IMG/VR virus record: IMGVR_UViG_3300032561_000025
Location: 1-58,715 of that record
Source: a virus
Direction: 5' to 3' (one strand)
DNA length: 58,715 nucleotides
In this document: positions 22,277 to 31,463 of the stretch, in pieces
How positions within the stretch are numbered: position 1 is the stretch's first letter
Layout of the letters: each line of letters starts with the position of its first letter
Translations under genes and position numbers: made by a program
Notes under the pieces: generated by a model
What the model was told of the DNA's origin: nothing
Database searches by the model: none
The model's input: only the letters and a program-made list of their open reading frames with translations

Positions 22277-22603
22277 TTATCCCTTCCTCCAGACGAAGAA
22301 CGTGCCGCCAGCCGGGTTGACGCGCTCCTCGACAATGATCGGGCCGTGCTCGGTTTCCATCGGCTTGTTGTCCTCGTCTAGCTTTATCGGGAACTGATCG
22401 ACGCTGTAGCGTTCTGCCTTGGAGTTCTGTAACCACGCGAGGGCGCGGCAGGTCTTTTCGTCAAAGGCGCGGTGTGGGTTGTTTAAAATCTTGGAAAGCC
22501 CGGAGGGGCTGATTCCAAGCATCTCAGCGGCCTGTGTCTTGCCGCCTCGGGGCATTGCCTCAAGCATGGCGCGGAGCCAGAAAGTAAGAAGTTCGCTGTT
22601 CAT
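22277..22603 (-). CDS. HTH (XRE-like) regulator, 108 aa
   Basis: From the ATG at 22603, overlapping the upstream gene as ATGA. The N-terminal half has a helix-turn-helix, KTQAAEMLGISPSGLSKIL, typical of XRE/Cro-type repressors. The C-terminal half is acidic and beta-rich. It is the second gene after a promoter-like box and may control this operon. Confidence 0.68.
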   Translation of the reverse strand: MNSELLTFWLRAMLEAMPRGGKTQAAEMLGISPSGLSKILNNPHRAFDEKTCRALAWLQNSKAERYSVDQFPIKLDEDNKPMETEHGPIIVEERVNPAGGTFFVWRKG

Positions 22604-22977
22604 TGTTCTACGATCTCCGGAGCCCCGCCCTTCGGTGCTGTATGGAAAATGTAACGACGCTGCATCTCGTCGAACTCGACGGCGACGATGTTTACTCCCT
22701 GCTCCTTGAACTGGTTCAGCCTCCTGCTCAGTTCCAGTGCGGGCTGACCAAGGCAGTTGAGCGAGCAGGACAGTTCGGTGACGATGTTCGTCCTGCGCCA
22801 CTCCACCTCGGGCAGGTGCTTGGCGATGATCCTGCGGAAGACTTCAGCCGAGAGCGTCAGGATCTCGACCGACTTCTCGGCGAGTTGATCCTGTAGCGGC
22901 TTCGCATCCGAATAAGTCCTTTCCATCAACGACAGCAGTGACTCCTTCGGCAATGCCTTTAGCTCTTCGGTGTCCAC
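22600..22977 (-). CDS. Hypothetical protein, first gene of lysis/replication operon
   Basis: A 125-residue, mostly helical protein starting with GTG and without a Shine-Dalgarno sequence. A TTGACA-N17-TCTACT promoter-like pair sits so that transcription would start at about the GTG. Not recognised. Confidence 0.62.
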   Translation of the reverse strand: MDTEELKALPKESLLSLMERTYSDAKPLQDQLAEKSVEILTLSAEVFRRIIAKHLPEVEWRRTNIVTELSCSLNCLGQPALELSRRLNQFKEQGVNIVAVEFDEMQRRYIFHTAPKGGAPEIVEQ

Positions 22978-22984
22978 GGGGCGC

Positions 22985-23018
22985 AGTAGAAATGTCCCTC
23001 AGTACGGTGTCAATACTT
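22985..23018 (-). promoter_or_regulatory. AAGTATTGACA promoter with -10 box
   Basis: On the minus strand the shared 11-mer is followed 17 bp later by TCTACT, a plausible -10 (4 of 6 matches). The first base of TTGACA is 36 bp before the GTG at 22977, so initiation would fall on the start codon, giving a leaderless transcript. This is the best-formed of the boxes. Confidence 0.5.
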
Positions 23019-23074
23019 AATTAGGAAACTTGTTCCCAACTTACTCCCAGTCAAGCCTATATTGCATGAAATTC

Positions 23075-23107
23075 CTTGACGTTTGGACAGATTGCCAAAG
23101 CGTCAAG
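23075..23107 (+). promoter_or_regulatory. CTTGACG...CGTCAAG dyad before 23114 gene
   Basis: CTTGACG and CGTCAAG are inverted copies 19 bp apart, extended by TTTGG/CCAAA with one bulged base. The dyad ends 7 bp before the ATG at 23114. TTGACG is 38 bp from that ATG. It could be an operator overlapping a promoter, or a leader hairpin. Confidence 0.45.
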
Positions 23108-23113
23108 ATCACT

Positions 23114-23530
23114 ATGTCACATACTCCTCGCTTCCTCCCCACCGCAATGCTGTTCGCTGACGGCAATGCGATCCTCACCTCCGAGACGATCACCACCGGC
23201 ACGAAGACCGTGATGGCCGACACCATCGCCCGAATCAACGTGGCGATCACCGAGGTCAATACCTATTACTGGCTGTACGGATACAGCGCGAGCCCGGCCA
23301 TCCCGGCAGTGCCGACCGTCGCAGCCGCGACCTCCTCCAATGCCCTCGCCAACGGCATCTTCTACCAGAGTGCCAATGCCGATGACGCTGGCCTCTCGGT
23401 AGAACTCGCCGACCGCACGATGTCCGAAGGGTTCACCCGCCCGCAGTCCGCGCTCGACGCGATCCTGACGGAGCCGAACCTGTCGAACATCAAGCTCGCC
23501 CGGTCGAACCTCGACTCGGGTAAGAGCTAA
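23114..23530 (+). CDS. Lone rightward hypothetical protein, 138 aa
   Basis: An alpha-helical, Ala/Thr-rich protein (begins MSHTPRFLPTAMLFADGNAI) with no motif I recognise. It is the only gene on its strand in this part, between two leftward operons. It has its own dyad/promoter upstream and a terminator downstream, so it is a monocistronic unit. No Shine-Dalgarno is present. Such isolated units in phages are often accessory or host-takeover genes, which is only an inference. Confidence 0.65.
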   Translation: MSHTPRFLPTAMLFADGNAILTSETITTGTKTVMADTIARINVAITEVNTYYWLYGYSASPAIPAVPTVAAATSSNALANGIFYQSANADDAGLSVELADRTMSEGFTRPQSALDAILTEPNLSNIKLARSNLDSGKS

Positions 23531-23540
23531 CCCCAGCTTC

Positions 23541-23561
23541 AGCGGGGCGCGATTCCCCGCT
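23541..23561 (+). terminator. Hairpin after the lone rightward gene
   Basis: AGCGGGG, loop CGCGATT, CCCCGCT form a perfect 7-bp stem 11 bp past the stop at 23530. No T run follows, so a second stem (23581-23623) probably does the terminating. Confidence 0.5.
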
Positions 23562-23580
23562 CGCTCAGAGGGTAAAGGCA

Positions 23581-23623
23581 CCCCTCCGGTACGCCATCTA
23601 CGACCGGGGGGGTTGCCGTTTTT
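23581..23623 (+). terminator. Rho-independent terminator, rightward
   Basis: CCCCTCCGGT (23581-23590) pairs with ACCGGGGGGG (23603-23612), with one G:T pair, and is followed by TTTTT at 23619-23623. It separates this gene from the convergent giant virion gene. Confidence 0.6.
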
Positions 23624-23639
23624 ACACGGTCCGCACCGT

Positions 23640-26600
23640 TTAAATTTCTCCCCTACGCTTGAGTTCTTCAAGCATGGGAGCGGCAACATCATCCGAAAGT
23701 TTCTTCTCTCGGATCAGATTCTGGATGTACTCCTCCCGCTTGGCGTGTGGCATGGCTGCCACCTCTTCGGCCATTTGGAAACCCTGAATCTGGTTTGCCA
23801 CGCTGTCGGTGATTGTTTTGACCTTGATGCCGTGGGCAACGATTTCCTCTGCCTTATCCGGAGCCCGGTTTATCAGAGTCAAAAGGAACCTTGCCCGGTC
23901 GCCGTTTTCCTCGGTCATGTTTCGGATGTTCCGGTCCGACCCAGTAAGCCCCTCGACTTCCCCGGTGACATCCTTCAGGAGACGCTTGATCTGCGGCTCA
24001 GTCATCTTGGAAAGGGTTTCCGTAGCCTCGTCTGCCGTCATGTCGCTGTTCCAGCGAGAAGCTAGGGTTTGGATCTTCTTGCCCTCGGCGTCTCTGGCCT
24101 GCTGCTGATTCCAGAGGGCCGATGAAGAAGCCCCCTTGAACTCGTCAACCGGACTGCTCGATTCGCTGTAGCCGACCGCCTTGCCAAGCGACTTTGCGAT
24201 GTTGGCCGCTCCAGATGCCGTGGGGCTTTGGCCGGGCCGTACCCGTGCGGAGCCCTGCATATACGCGGCGATCTGGGGCTGAATGGTTCCTAATGCAGCC
24301 TTGGCGTTTTCACCGAACTGAGCACCGGTCGGGAAATTTGTGCGATCTAGCGGGTTGGCAATGTCGGCGACACGGTAACCGTTCACGGTATGTCCGGAGA
24401 TCATCACCGATGCCGCGTTCACTGCCGGTCCGCACCACGGCTGGGTCATGCCGCCGATGATGTCCGTCATCGATTCTCCCGCGATGTGGTTGGGATCATA
24501 CCCGTCCTTGAGCCCGTTCACCACTGAGTTTAAACCAGTGATGCGCATTCCACGGCGAAGGTTCGTCCACTTCAGGGGATCCACGTAATGCAGTGTCCCC
24601 TCCTTGTCGGTCCATCCGATTGCCCCCACCGGGGTTCCGGGCGGTCCCATGATCTTGCCGCTGAGAAGGTAATTCAGTGTGAGCGGCACGGCGATGGTAC
24701 TGACCAATGTGCCAGCCAGATTCGATGCCATCATCTTAGCCATTGCCGATCCGCTCGCCGCCTCGACTCCCGGTGCTCCCACAAGGGCGCGGACCGCACC
24801 ACGGTTGAAGTTCTGACCGGCCACGATGAACGGGGCCACACCGGCTTCCTTTGCGAACTGCTTCACCCTGCCCATGAGCCGTGTGTCGTACTGTCCGATC
24901 TGATTGATAAAGTCGCGCCTGCTGGCTTCGCTGTCCTTTGCAAGCCCTTGATCAACGAGATTGTCGTACAGGTCATCCATCACCAGACGCCCGGCCCGGT
25001 CGATGGCTTGAATGATTCCGGGGTGGGTTGCGCGGAGGGCTCCGGTCTCGGCCATGTGCGTCAGCTTATCGGCCACCTCGCCCATCGTGATCGGGTCCTG
25101 CATCGAAGAAAGCTGTTTAAATCCGGGCAAACGATTGAGCTTCCCAAGAAGTTCCGGGTCGTTCGCGCAGACATCCCTTAGGCGTTTCATCAGACGGATG
25201 TTCGCGTCGGCAATGTTCACTCCGGGGATCCGGCTCGCAATGTCCCACGGTGAGTTGCGTCCCAGTGATCGGGCAATCGTCGCCTCGATGTTCGCAACGT
25301 GGAAGGTGGGATCGGTGATGCTCTTCAACTGAACTGTGTTCATCGCCTTTGCGAACATCAGCCAGCCGTTCGAATCGAGCGGGCTGTCGGTCTGCATCAA
25401 GTGCCGGTGCTCGCTCCAGATGTCCTTGCGGATGTAGAGCGGTTCGCCACGGGCGAGGTAGGGATGGGTTTCCTCCCTCTTCCAGTTCCCCATGTCCTCG
25501 GGATCCGGTTCGGTTGTAGCCAGCCCGGCATCTTGCAGGCGGTTGTAATACTCGACCTTGGCGGCTCGCTCCGCATTCGCGGACGCCATCTTGGCGACCT
25601 GATTCTTGTAGGAAAGGTCGTAGCCCTCGGCGGTCCCGGCGCGTTCCATGTTCGTCGAGCTTCCCTGCCTGCGAGGATTTAAAAGGTTTCCGCGCCGCAT
25701 TCCTGCGGTTTCCCCTGTGTTTGGGAACCCTCCCTTTTCCGCATCCATGTCCCGCAGCAATGCCTCGGTGTTCACAAATACACCCGTGTTCGGGCCAAGG
25801 GCCGCGATCTTCCCTCCAAGCAGTCTCTGCCGTTCCTCGGCAATCTGCTGGATCCCGGCCTTATGCTTCTCCAGCACTGCCTGAACTTCCGGATTCTTCA
25901 ACGCGGCATCAAATTCCTCTTGGGTATGAATCGCCGTTCCCGGCATATCGAACACCGGCTTAACCCTCGGGATCTGCGCCTCGACGCGCTTCAGATCCTC
26001 ACGGGCCATCTTCTTCGTCTCCGCGTCTGCTTTCGGGTCATCGATGGTGGCGCGGGCGGCATCGCGCTGCTGATAAAGCTGATCCAGCTTGGCAAGCTGC
26101 ATCTCATGCACGGTCACCGATCCGATCAGCCGGTCGAAGTCAGGATCGTCCCAGTGAGTGCCAAGGTTTTTGATAGCCTCGGATGCGCCCTGCATATACC
26201 CAAGCTGACGCGCACCAACCAAGCGAAACGCGCCATTGGCGGCATTCTCGTCCGCTGCGCGAATATGGGGGATTCCATCCTTCGTGATGGCATACCTCAG
26301 GTAGCGAAAAGCGTTCGCGGTGCCACCCGGATGAGACAGGGCGAAGATCCCTCCACCGGTCAACATTGCCGCAGCCGCACCGTACCCCAAAGCATTCCGC
26401 AGCTTCACCTCCGGATCGTCGCTGTCCGTGTGATACCACCCGTAGGACGCTCCGCTCGCCCCGGCAAGCAACATGGGGGAATACTTTAGGATGCGGGCAT
26501 CGATGAAGCCTGCGGTGTTCGGATCTGCGGCCTTGTCGGGCGGCAGCTTTTCCAGTTCGGACTCGCGCTTTAAACGCTCCTTCTGGGCTGCGGACTCGGC

Positions 26601-29600
26601 GGCGTCCATGACATCCCCGAACCCACCAGCATTTTCATCCATGCGAACCGGCATGATGACAGACGCCATTCTGTCCCCATCCGTCAAGACCATCGCCTTG
26701 TCCTCAGGCCCAATGTAAAGCCTAGGGTTGTTCGTACCCATTCCGCGTGCCTGCTCCAATCCGTCCCGCAGAAAGTCGGAATTGATCGAGAAGATCGGCT
26801 TGCTGCCCTTCGCTATTCCCGGAGCGGAGTATTCACCCGTCTCCAAATTTTGTACCCCGATAGCCAGCTTGCCGTTACCGATGTCGTAAATTCCGACCGC
26901 ATTGTGCTTTTCATCCAGCATCGCTGCGGCCCGGTCGATCTGCTTGATCAGATCCTCGGCATCCACCTTGTACGGCTTGTACGGACCCGTGTCCCGCTTG
27001 ATCGTGACACCATTCTTCCCAACGTCCATGACTTCCTTCGGGACAACCTCCCTCCAGTTCGGATATTTACCACCGTCCTTGTTCTTGGCGATGTCTGCAA
27101 TGTCCCTGCCCTTACCGCCGATAGCAAACGTCAAGCGGCGTCCATCTGTGGCAACCGTGAACGGTCCATCCTGTGCGACCTGATTCAGGACGTAGCGCGT
27201 TGAATCTGTGCTCTGCGAAAGGGCTACCGTTTTCGTGATACTTTCCGCCGTGGGGTTATCGTTTAAACGTGCTACCCCCTTGGGATTCGGAGCTTCCCTT
27301 CCTCCGAGTTCCTTTCCGAACGGAGGCTGAACGGTGACCCTTTCAGATTCCCTCGGATCGAACGGGAGCGTGAAGGACTTCCCGAAACGCTTGTTGATGA
27401 TGTCCCTGAAATTGGTGAGCGCAGCCTTGGAGTTTACGACCGAATAGGACCCGTCATCGGGAACATGGATGACAACCTTTCCCGCCGGTTCATCCGGAGC
27501 CTTGTCGATTAGTTGACCCAGAGCATCGTTGATGAATGCCTTCTGCGCCCCGAACTGCTTCTTGTCCACCAGACGCGAGACTGACTTCTCGCCGACTTCC
27601 GTGGTCTTGGCCTCAACCCCACCGTCCGGGGTTGTCTCGACATGGGCCGGTGCCTTCTCCTCGGGTGCTCCCTCGACCTCGACCGGGATGGGCTTTGCAG
27701 GCGTGCCTTCCGGTTTAAATTCACCAGCCGCTTCCTTCATCCCAGAGCGCAGCGCAACCCGGATCTGAGCAGCCACATCATCCGCAACCGACTTTTTGTT
27801 CTCAGAAATCTTTAGGATGTCGGCTAGATTGTCGTTGGAAATCAGCCCGTCCTGACCGTACTTCCGGGCCAGTTGCGCCATCTGCCAGCTAGTGACGTTC
27901 TCCGCTGCGGACCGCTCATCGACTTCGCCCAGTGCCTTCTGATATTGTTCGGCGGTTGGCGCGGGCTTTTCAATCCCCGGTGCCTCTTCCTCGTCAATGC
28001 TGACAGGAATCGTGGGAGGTTCCGCTTTCGGTGCTGCCTTCTCCGGAACAGGAGCGGGTGCCGCTTCGGCGGGTGCCGGGGCTTGGGGTGCTTCGGATGC
28101 TGGCGCAGCAGGCGCAGGGACAGCGGCGGGGGAGGGAACTGGAGCGGGGGCTTTCTGCGCGTTTTCCGCATTCGCCCGCAAGCTCATCTTGAGTTCGTTC
28201 CCAAGATCCTCAGGACCCATGTCCTTGTCCTTTGCCATGCGCTGAACCTCTGCAAGTCCGCGATCCGTGATCAGCCCGTTCTTCAACGCCTTGCGTGCCA
28301 ATGATATGATCTTGGACTTCTTAACCTCAGGATCGATCAAAGCGTTATCGACTTCTTCCTGTGCGGCATCGTGCGGGGACTGCTTCGCCTCAGGCTCCGC
28401 TTCGCCTTCCTTGGGCTTAACAATCTCCAGCAACTGATCCTGATATTCCTGACGGGTCAGTTCGTGCGCCCGCAACTGCTCCTTCATGTAGTCGAGCCGG
28501 TCGGGATCTGACGCCTTCAGCTTGGCCTCTGCCTCACGGATCATTGCGGGGGTCGGCCTTGGCGTTTCTGTGGCCGCTGCGGCTGGAACGGGCTCCTCGG
28601 CACCCTTGGGTACTGCCGGGGGACTGGTGGGCTTAAAAGCGGGTTTCTGGGCCGATGCGGGGGTTTCCTGCGCCGGGGTAGGCGGGACCTCATAACCGGC
28701 CCGCTCCAACTGTTGCGCGGTGACCGTCTGGCCCTTTGTCCCTCCAAGGATGTCTTCGTTTAAACGGTAAACCGGCTTTTCGCCATCGGCTCCAAAGGAC
28801 ATCGTTCCGGCGTAAACCGCAGGGGCGGTCTTGCGCGGGGCGGCGGGTCCGGTCGTGGGACGCTCGCTGGTCGCCGCAGGGGAAGTCGGGCCAGCCGGTG
28901 TGGTGGATTCTGCCGGGGGAGTCGGCGCGGTCGATTCACCGGCCTGCATCTTTTCCACCTTCTCCTGATCGTTCGGGAAGCTGGCGGGAACCGTTCCCTG
29001 CGGAAGCCCCGGCTGCTCAAGACTGGGTTTCTGAGACTGCTCGATCTTTTGCTCCAGTGCCGCCCGCTGCTTTTCCTGATCGGCTTGTGGTCCGGTCATC
29101 TTCCCCTCTTCCGCTCCGGGAACCATTGCCTCCCCCTCGCGCTGGGTCTTCAGCGCATTCTGCCACCACTCGATATAGGAGTCCCTTGCCTTGGCCGCGT
29201 CCTCGTCGGTTTTCGCGGCCTTGTCGAGCATATCGATGGCATCCACCGGATGCTTCCCCTCAATTGTCTTTGCGATGTCGGGAGGAACGTCGAGCGGGGA
29301 CATGGCGTGCGCTGCCGCTGCGGCGGCTCCGGTCAGGCCAAACAGCACGCTGCCCACCGCAGCGATCTTGTCGGCAAGCGTTGACTTCGGATTCTTAAAC
29401 ACCCCAACCACCTCCGGAATCTGGTCGAGAGCACCCTTCGCCATCTGCACGCCAAACCCACCGGAAATGATGTGTGACAGGAGCGGGGAAATTCCTGCGG
29501 CCCCAGAGGAGGCAAGCATCAATGCCGCGTTCTCCGGAGTCGCCATGCTCTGTGCGAAGTCGCCACCCGCACGGGCCATGCCCTCCGCTACTCCACCCTT

Positions 29601-30179
29601 CGGAGCGGCGGGGAATATGTCTCCGGGGTGTTCAGGCAGGGGAAGGAAATTGCGACCTCCGTCACCCGGCTTCTTGTCGTAACTCTGCTTGATCCAGCGT
29701 GCAACCGGAGCAAGCGGGAGCGGAACTGGCAATCCGGGGGCCACCATCGCGCCCTTCGAATAACTCTGGATTATCCGAGCCGCAACGTCTTCAGCCGGTT
29801 CCTTTACCGAATCCGGAATGCCTTTTGTGTTTCGATTCTTGAGCAGCGGATCCTGATCCAAAACTCCCTCAAGCGCGGTTCCCGTGGCCGAAAGAAGTTT
29901 GCCCGCCGTGCTTCGTTTAAACTCGTCAGTGATGCGCCCCAAGGCTCCTCGTCCACGGTAATTGTTCTCGTCGGGCTGCGCGGGTTCCTCCTGTTCAGGC
30001 TGGGGGCCAAGAAGGTCGGTGACACTTTGACCACCTTCCGGTCGCGGGGGCGGTCCAAGCAAATCATTGACGGACTGCTGCTGACGCTGCGCCGCAGACG
30101 GATCCGTACCCAATAGGTCGGCGACCGTCTTCCCTGCGGCGGTTTGGTCCGGGCCGAGGAGATCAGCGACGGTTGCCAT
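23640..30179 (-). CDS. Giant internal virion / polyvalent protein, 2179 aa
   Basis: The largest gene. Residues 1-60 hold four TVADLLG-like repeats, then a Pro/Ala/Glu-rich disordered region to about 930 with transmembrane-like helices near 200-280. Residues about 985-1180 resemble a DNA sliding clamp: a CVATDG-like TVATDGRRLTFAIGG start, then INSDFLRDGLEQARGM and ending SVIMPVRM. Membrane-like Ala/Gly helices follow (about 1235-1285). A region from about 1600 (LKSITDPTFHVANIEATIA) resembles the LPD38-type domain of large polyvalent proteins. It is probably ejected with the DNA. AGGAGA precedes the ATG. Several TTTAAA motifs lie inside. Confidence 0.7.
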   Translation of the reverse strand: MATVADLLGPDQTAAGKTVADLLGTDPSAAQRQQQSVNDLLGPPPRPEGGQSVTDLLGPQPEQEEPAQPDENNYRGRGALGRITDEFKRSTAGKLLSATGTALEGVLDQDPLLKNRNTKGIPDSVKEPAEDVAARIIQSYSKGAMVAPGLPVPLPLAPVARWIKQSYDKKPGDGGRNFLPLPEHPGDIFPAAPKGGVAEGMARAGGDFAQSMATPENAALMLASSGAAGISPLLSHIISGGFGVQMAKGALDQIPEVVGVFKNPKSTLADKIAAVGSVLFGLTGAAAAAAHAMSPLDVPPDIAKTIEGKHPVDAIDMLDKAAKTDEDAAKARDSYIEWWQNALKTQREGEAMVPGAEEGKMTGPQADQEKQRAALEQKIEQSQKPSLEQPGLPQGTVPASFPNDQEKVEKMQAGESTAPTPPAESTTPAGPTSPAATSERPTTGPAAPRKTAPAVYAGTMSFGADGEKPVYRLNEDILGGTKGQTVTAQQLERAGYEVPPTPAQETPASAQKPAFKPTSPPAVPKGAEEPVPAAAATETPRPTPAMIREAEAKLKASDPDRLDYMKEQLRAHELTRQEYQDQLLEIVKPKEGEAEPEAKQSPHDAAQEEVDNALIDPEVKKSKIISLARKALKNGLITDRGLAEVQRMAKDKDMGPEDLGNELKMSLRANAENAQKAPAPVPSPAAVPAPAAPASEAPQAPAPAEAAPAPVPEKAAPKAEPPTIPVSIDEEEAPGIEKPAPTAEQYQKALGEVDERSAAENVTSWQMAQLARKYGQDGLISNDNLADILKISENKKSVADDVAAQIRVALRSGMKEAAGEFKPEGTPAKPIPVEVEGAPEEKAPAHVETTPDGGVEAKTTEVGEKSVSRLVDKKQFGAQKAFINDALGQLIDKAPDEPAGKVVIHVPDDGSYSVVNSKAALTNFRDIINKRFGKSFTLPFDPRESERVTVQPPFGKELGGREAPNPKGVARLNDNPTAESITKTVALSQSTDSTRYVLNQVAQDGPFTVATDGRRLTFAIGGKGRDIADIAKNKDGGKYPNWREVVPKEVMDVGKNGVTIKRDTGPYKPYKVDAEDLIKQIDRAAAMLDEKHNAVGIYDIGNGKLAIGVQNLETGEYSAPGIAKGSKPIFSINSDFLRDGLEQARGMGTNNPRLYIGPEDKAMVLTDGDRMASVIMPVRMDENAGGFGDVMDAAESAAQKERLKRESELEKLPPDKAADPNTAGFIDARILKYSPMLLAGASGASYGWYHTDSDDPEVKLRNALGYGAAAAMLTGGGIFALSHPGGTANAFRYLRYAITKDGIPHIRAADENAANGAFRLVGARQLGYMQGASEAIKNLGTHWDDPDFDRLIGSVTVHEMQLAKLDQLYQQRDAARATIDDPKADAETKKMAREDLKRVEAQIPRVKPVFDMPGTAIHTQEEFDAALKNPEVQAVLEKHKAGIQQIAEERQRLLGGKIAALGPNTGVFVNTEALLRDMDAEKGGFPNTGETAGMRRGNLLNPRRQGSSTNMERAGTAEGYDLSYKNQVAKMASANAERAAKVEYYNRLQDAGLATTEPDPEDMGNWKREETHPYLARGEPLYIRKDIWSEHRHLMQTDSPLDSNGWLMFAKAMNTVQLKSITDPTFHVANIEATIARSLGRNSPWDIASRIPGVNIADANIRLMKRLRDVCANDPELLGKLNRLPGFKQLSSMQDPITMGEVADKLTHMAETGALRATHPGIIQAIDRAGRLVMDDLYDNLVDQGLAKDSEASRRDFINQIGQYDTRLMGRVKQFAKEAGVAPFIVAGQNFNRGAVRALVGAPGVEAASGSAMAKMMASNLAGTLVSTIAVPLTLNYLLSGKIMGPPGTPVGAIGWTDKEGTLHYVDPLKWTNLRRGMRITGLNSVVNGLKDGYDPNHIAGESMTDIIGGMTQPWCGPAVNAASVMISGHTVNGYRVADIANPLDRTNFPTGAQFGENAKAALGTIQPQIAAYMQGSARVRPGQSPTASGAANIAKSLGKAVGYSESSSPVDEFKGASSSALWNQQQARDAEGKKIQTLASRWNSDMTADEATETLSKMTEPQIKRLLKDVTGEVEGLTGSDRNIRNMTEENGDRARFLLTLINRAPDKAEEIVAHGIKVKTITDSVANQIQGFQMAEEVAAMPHAKREEYIQNLIREKKLSDDVAAPMLEELKRRGEI

Positions 30180-30183
30180 CGCG

Positions 30184-31449
30184 TTAGTCTCCTACATTGA
30201 ACCGCTTTTTGAGGACTGCGGCGGCTTGATCCCAAGTGATCTTTTTGGCCTTGTAATCGGCAACGACCTGATCGGTGGACTTGTAATTCGCGCCGAAGTC
30301 GGTGAGCCCTCCCTCTTCTTTGGCTGGGGCAGAAGTCTGCGGGAGAGGCTGGGCAGGCGAGGCTGGGTTCGGAGGAGGATTGCTGAATGTTCCCGTCCTT
30401 GAACTCGGTCCGTTTCCGGGGGCCGTTCCGCTGCCGCCCTGCGTTCCTGTGGCAGGCTGCGCGTTTCCGGCACCATTTTTCTTGGCCTGAATCGCGGCGA
30501 GCAGGGTATCTGTCGCCGAAGTCTTGGGCTGACCGGAAATCTTCACGGACGCCTGCCGTTTCTGAAGGGCATCAAGTTGCGCCTGCGCCTTCGCATATTC
30601 AGGGCTGTTCTGATCCATGCCCTCCATTGAGGTCGCAAGCTCGTCGATCTGCGCCTGATTCTGACGCCACTCAGACTGTGCAGGGGGCTTGGTGTTCTTC
30701 GGAGCCCCCGGAGCCGTGGCAGATGCGGCATTGATCAAACCCTGCGCCGTTGAATACTCAAGGGCCGCTTTCGTCTTTTCCTCCTGAGAAGCGTTCGGAT
30801 CCATGATGACCCCCATCGCGGCGTCCATGCGATTTTGGGCATTGTTCTGCCAAACGCTTCTCCCCGTCCGCTCGATCTTCTCGGTCGGAGCACCGAAAGG
30901 AACCGCCTCGCCCTTCTCATTAACTGCGGTGGGCTGTTCCGTCGAAGTCGTGATTCCCGGCGTCTTCGGGTTCTCGGGATTGATCGTCACACGCGATCCA
31001 ATCGGGGCGAGAGTGTTCGTAACATCTGAGGCGATATTGCGATTAATGACCTGACCGGTATTCGGATCCCTGATAGGAATCCCGGTCTGGACATTCAACG
31101 AAGTCGTTCCGGTATCCAGATTTCGGCTAGGCGTTGACGTTCTGCTTTCCGGAAGCTGACCGTTGTGGGTCGCCGCGTAAACCTTCAACTCTGGGGAAAG
31201 TTGATTGATCGCATTCCTTGCATCGGCTTCTGCCTGACGCCGCGCAACTTCTCCTGCGACCGCCGCAGCGACCGCTCGCGGATCGATGGTGGGCGCAGCT
31301 TCAGCACCCGCCTTCTGCGTGGCGATCTTCTGCTGCGCCAGTGCCTGCTTCTGAATCGCGTCCTGTATAAACGCCTGTTCAGCCTCGTTGCCCATCTTCG
31401 CCGTGTCGAAGAAGCCTGCGTCCCCTAGTGATACAAAGTTGCCGGGCAT
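30184..31449 (-). CDS. Internal virion protein, 421 aa
   Basis: A Gln/Ala-rich helical N-terminus (residues 20-100) is followed by a Thr/Asn-rich middle and a Pro/Gly/Ser-rich segment. The end is a small helical domain (STDQVVADYKAKKITWDQAA). This low-complexity plan, and its place between the 265-residue protein and the giant protein, fits a podovirus internal (ejection) protein. No enzymatic motif is seen. Confidence 0.6.
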   Translation of the reverse strand: MPGNFVSLGDAGFFDTAKMGNEAEQAFIQDAIQKQALAQQKIATQKAGAEAAPTIDPRAVAAAVAGEVARRQAEADARNAINQLSPELKVYAATHNGQLPESRTSTPSRNLDTGTTSLNVQTGIPIRDPNTGQVINRNIASDVTNTLAPIGSRVTINPENPKTPGITTSTEQPTAVNEKGEAVPFGAPTEKIERTGRSVWQNNAQNRMDAAMGVIMDPNASQEEKTKAALEYSTAQGLINAASATAPGAPKNTKPPAQSEWRQNQAQIDELATSMEGMDQNSPEYAKAQAQLDALQKRQASVKISGQPKTSATDTLLAAIQAKKNGAGNAQPATGTQGGSGTAPGNGPSSRTGTFSNPPPNPASPAQPLPQTSAPAKEEGGLTDFGANYKSTDQVVADYKAKKITWDQAAAVLKKRFNVGD

Positions 31450-31463
31450 GGTAGTTTAAATTC

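Noticed and set aside
23114-23530. Start at the upstream TTG/ATG near 23030-23066
   Set aside because: That extension would run through the dyad and promoter-like box; the ATG at 23114 fits them better.
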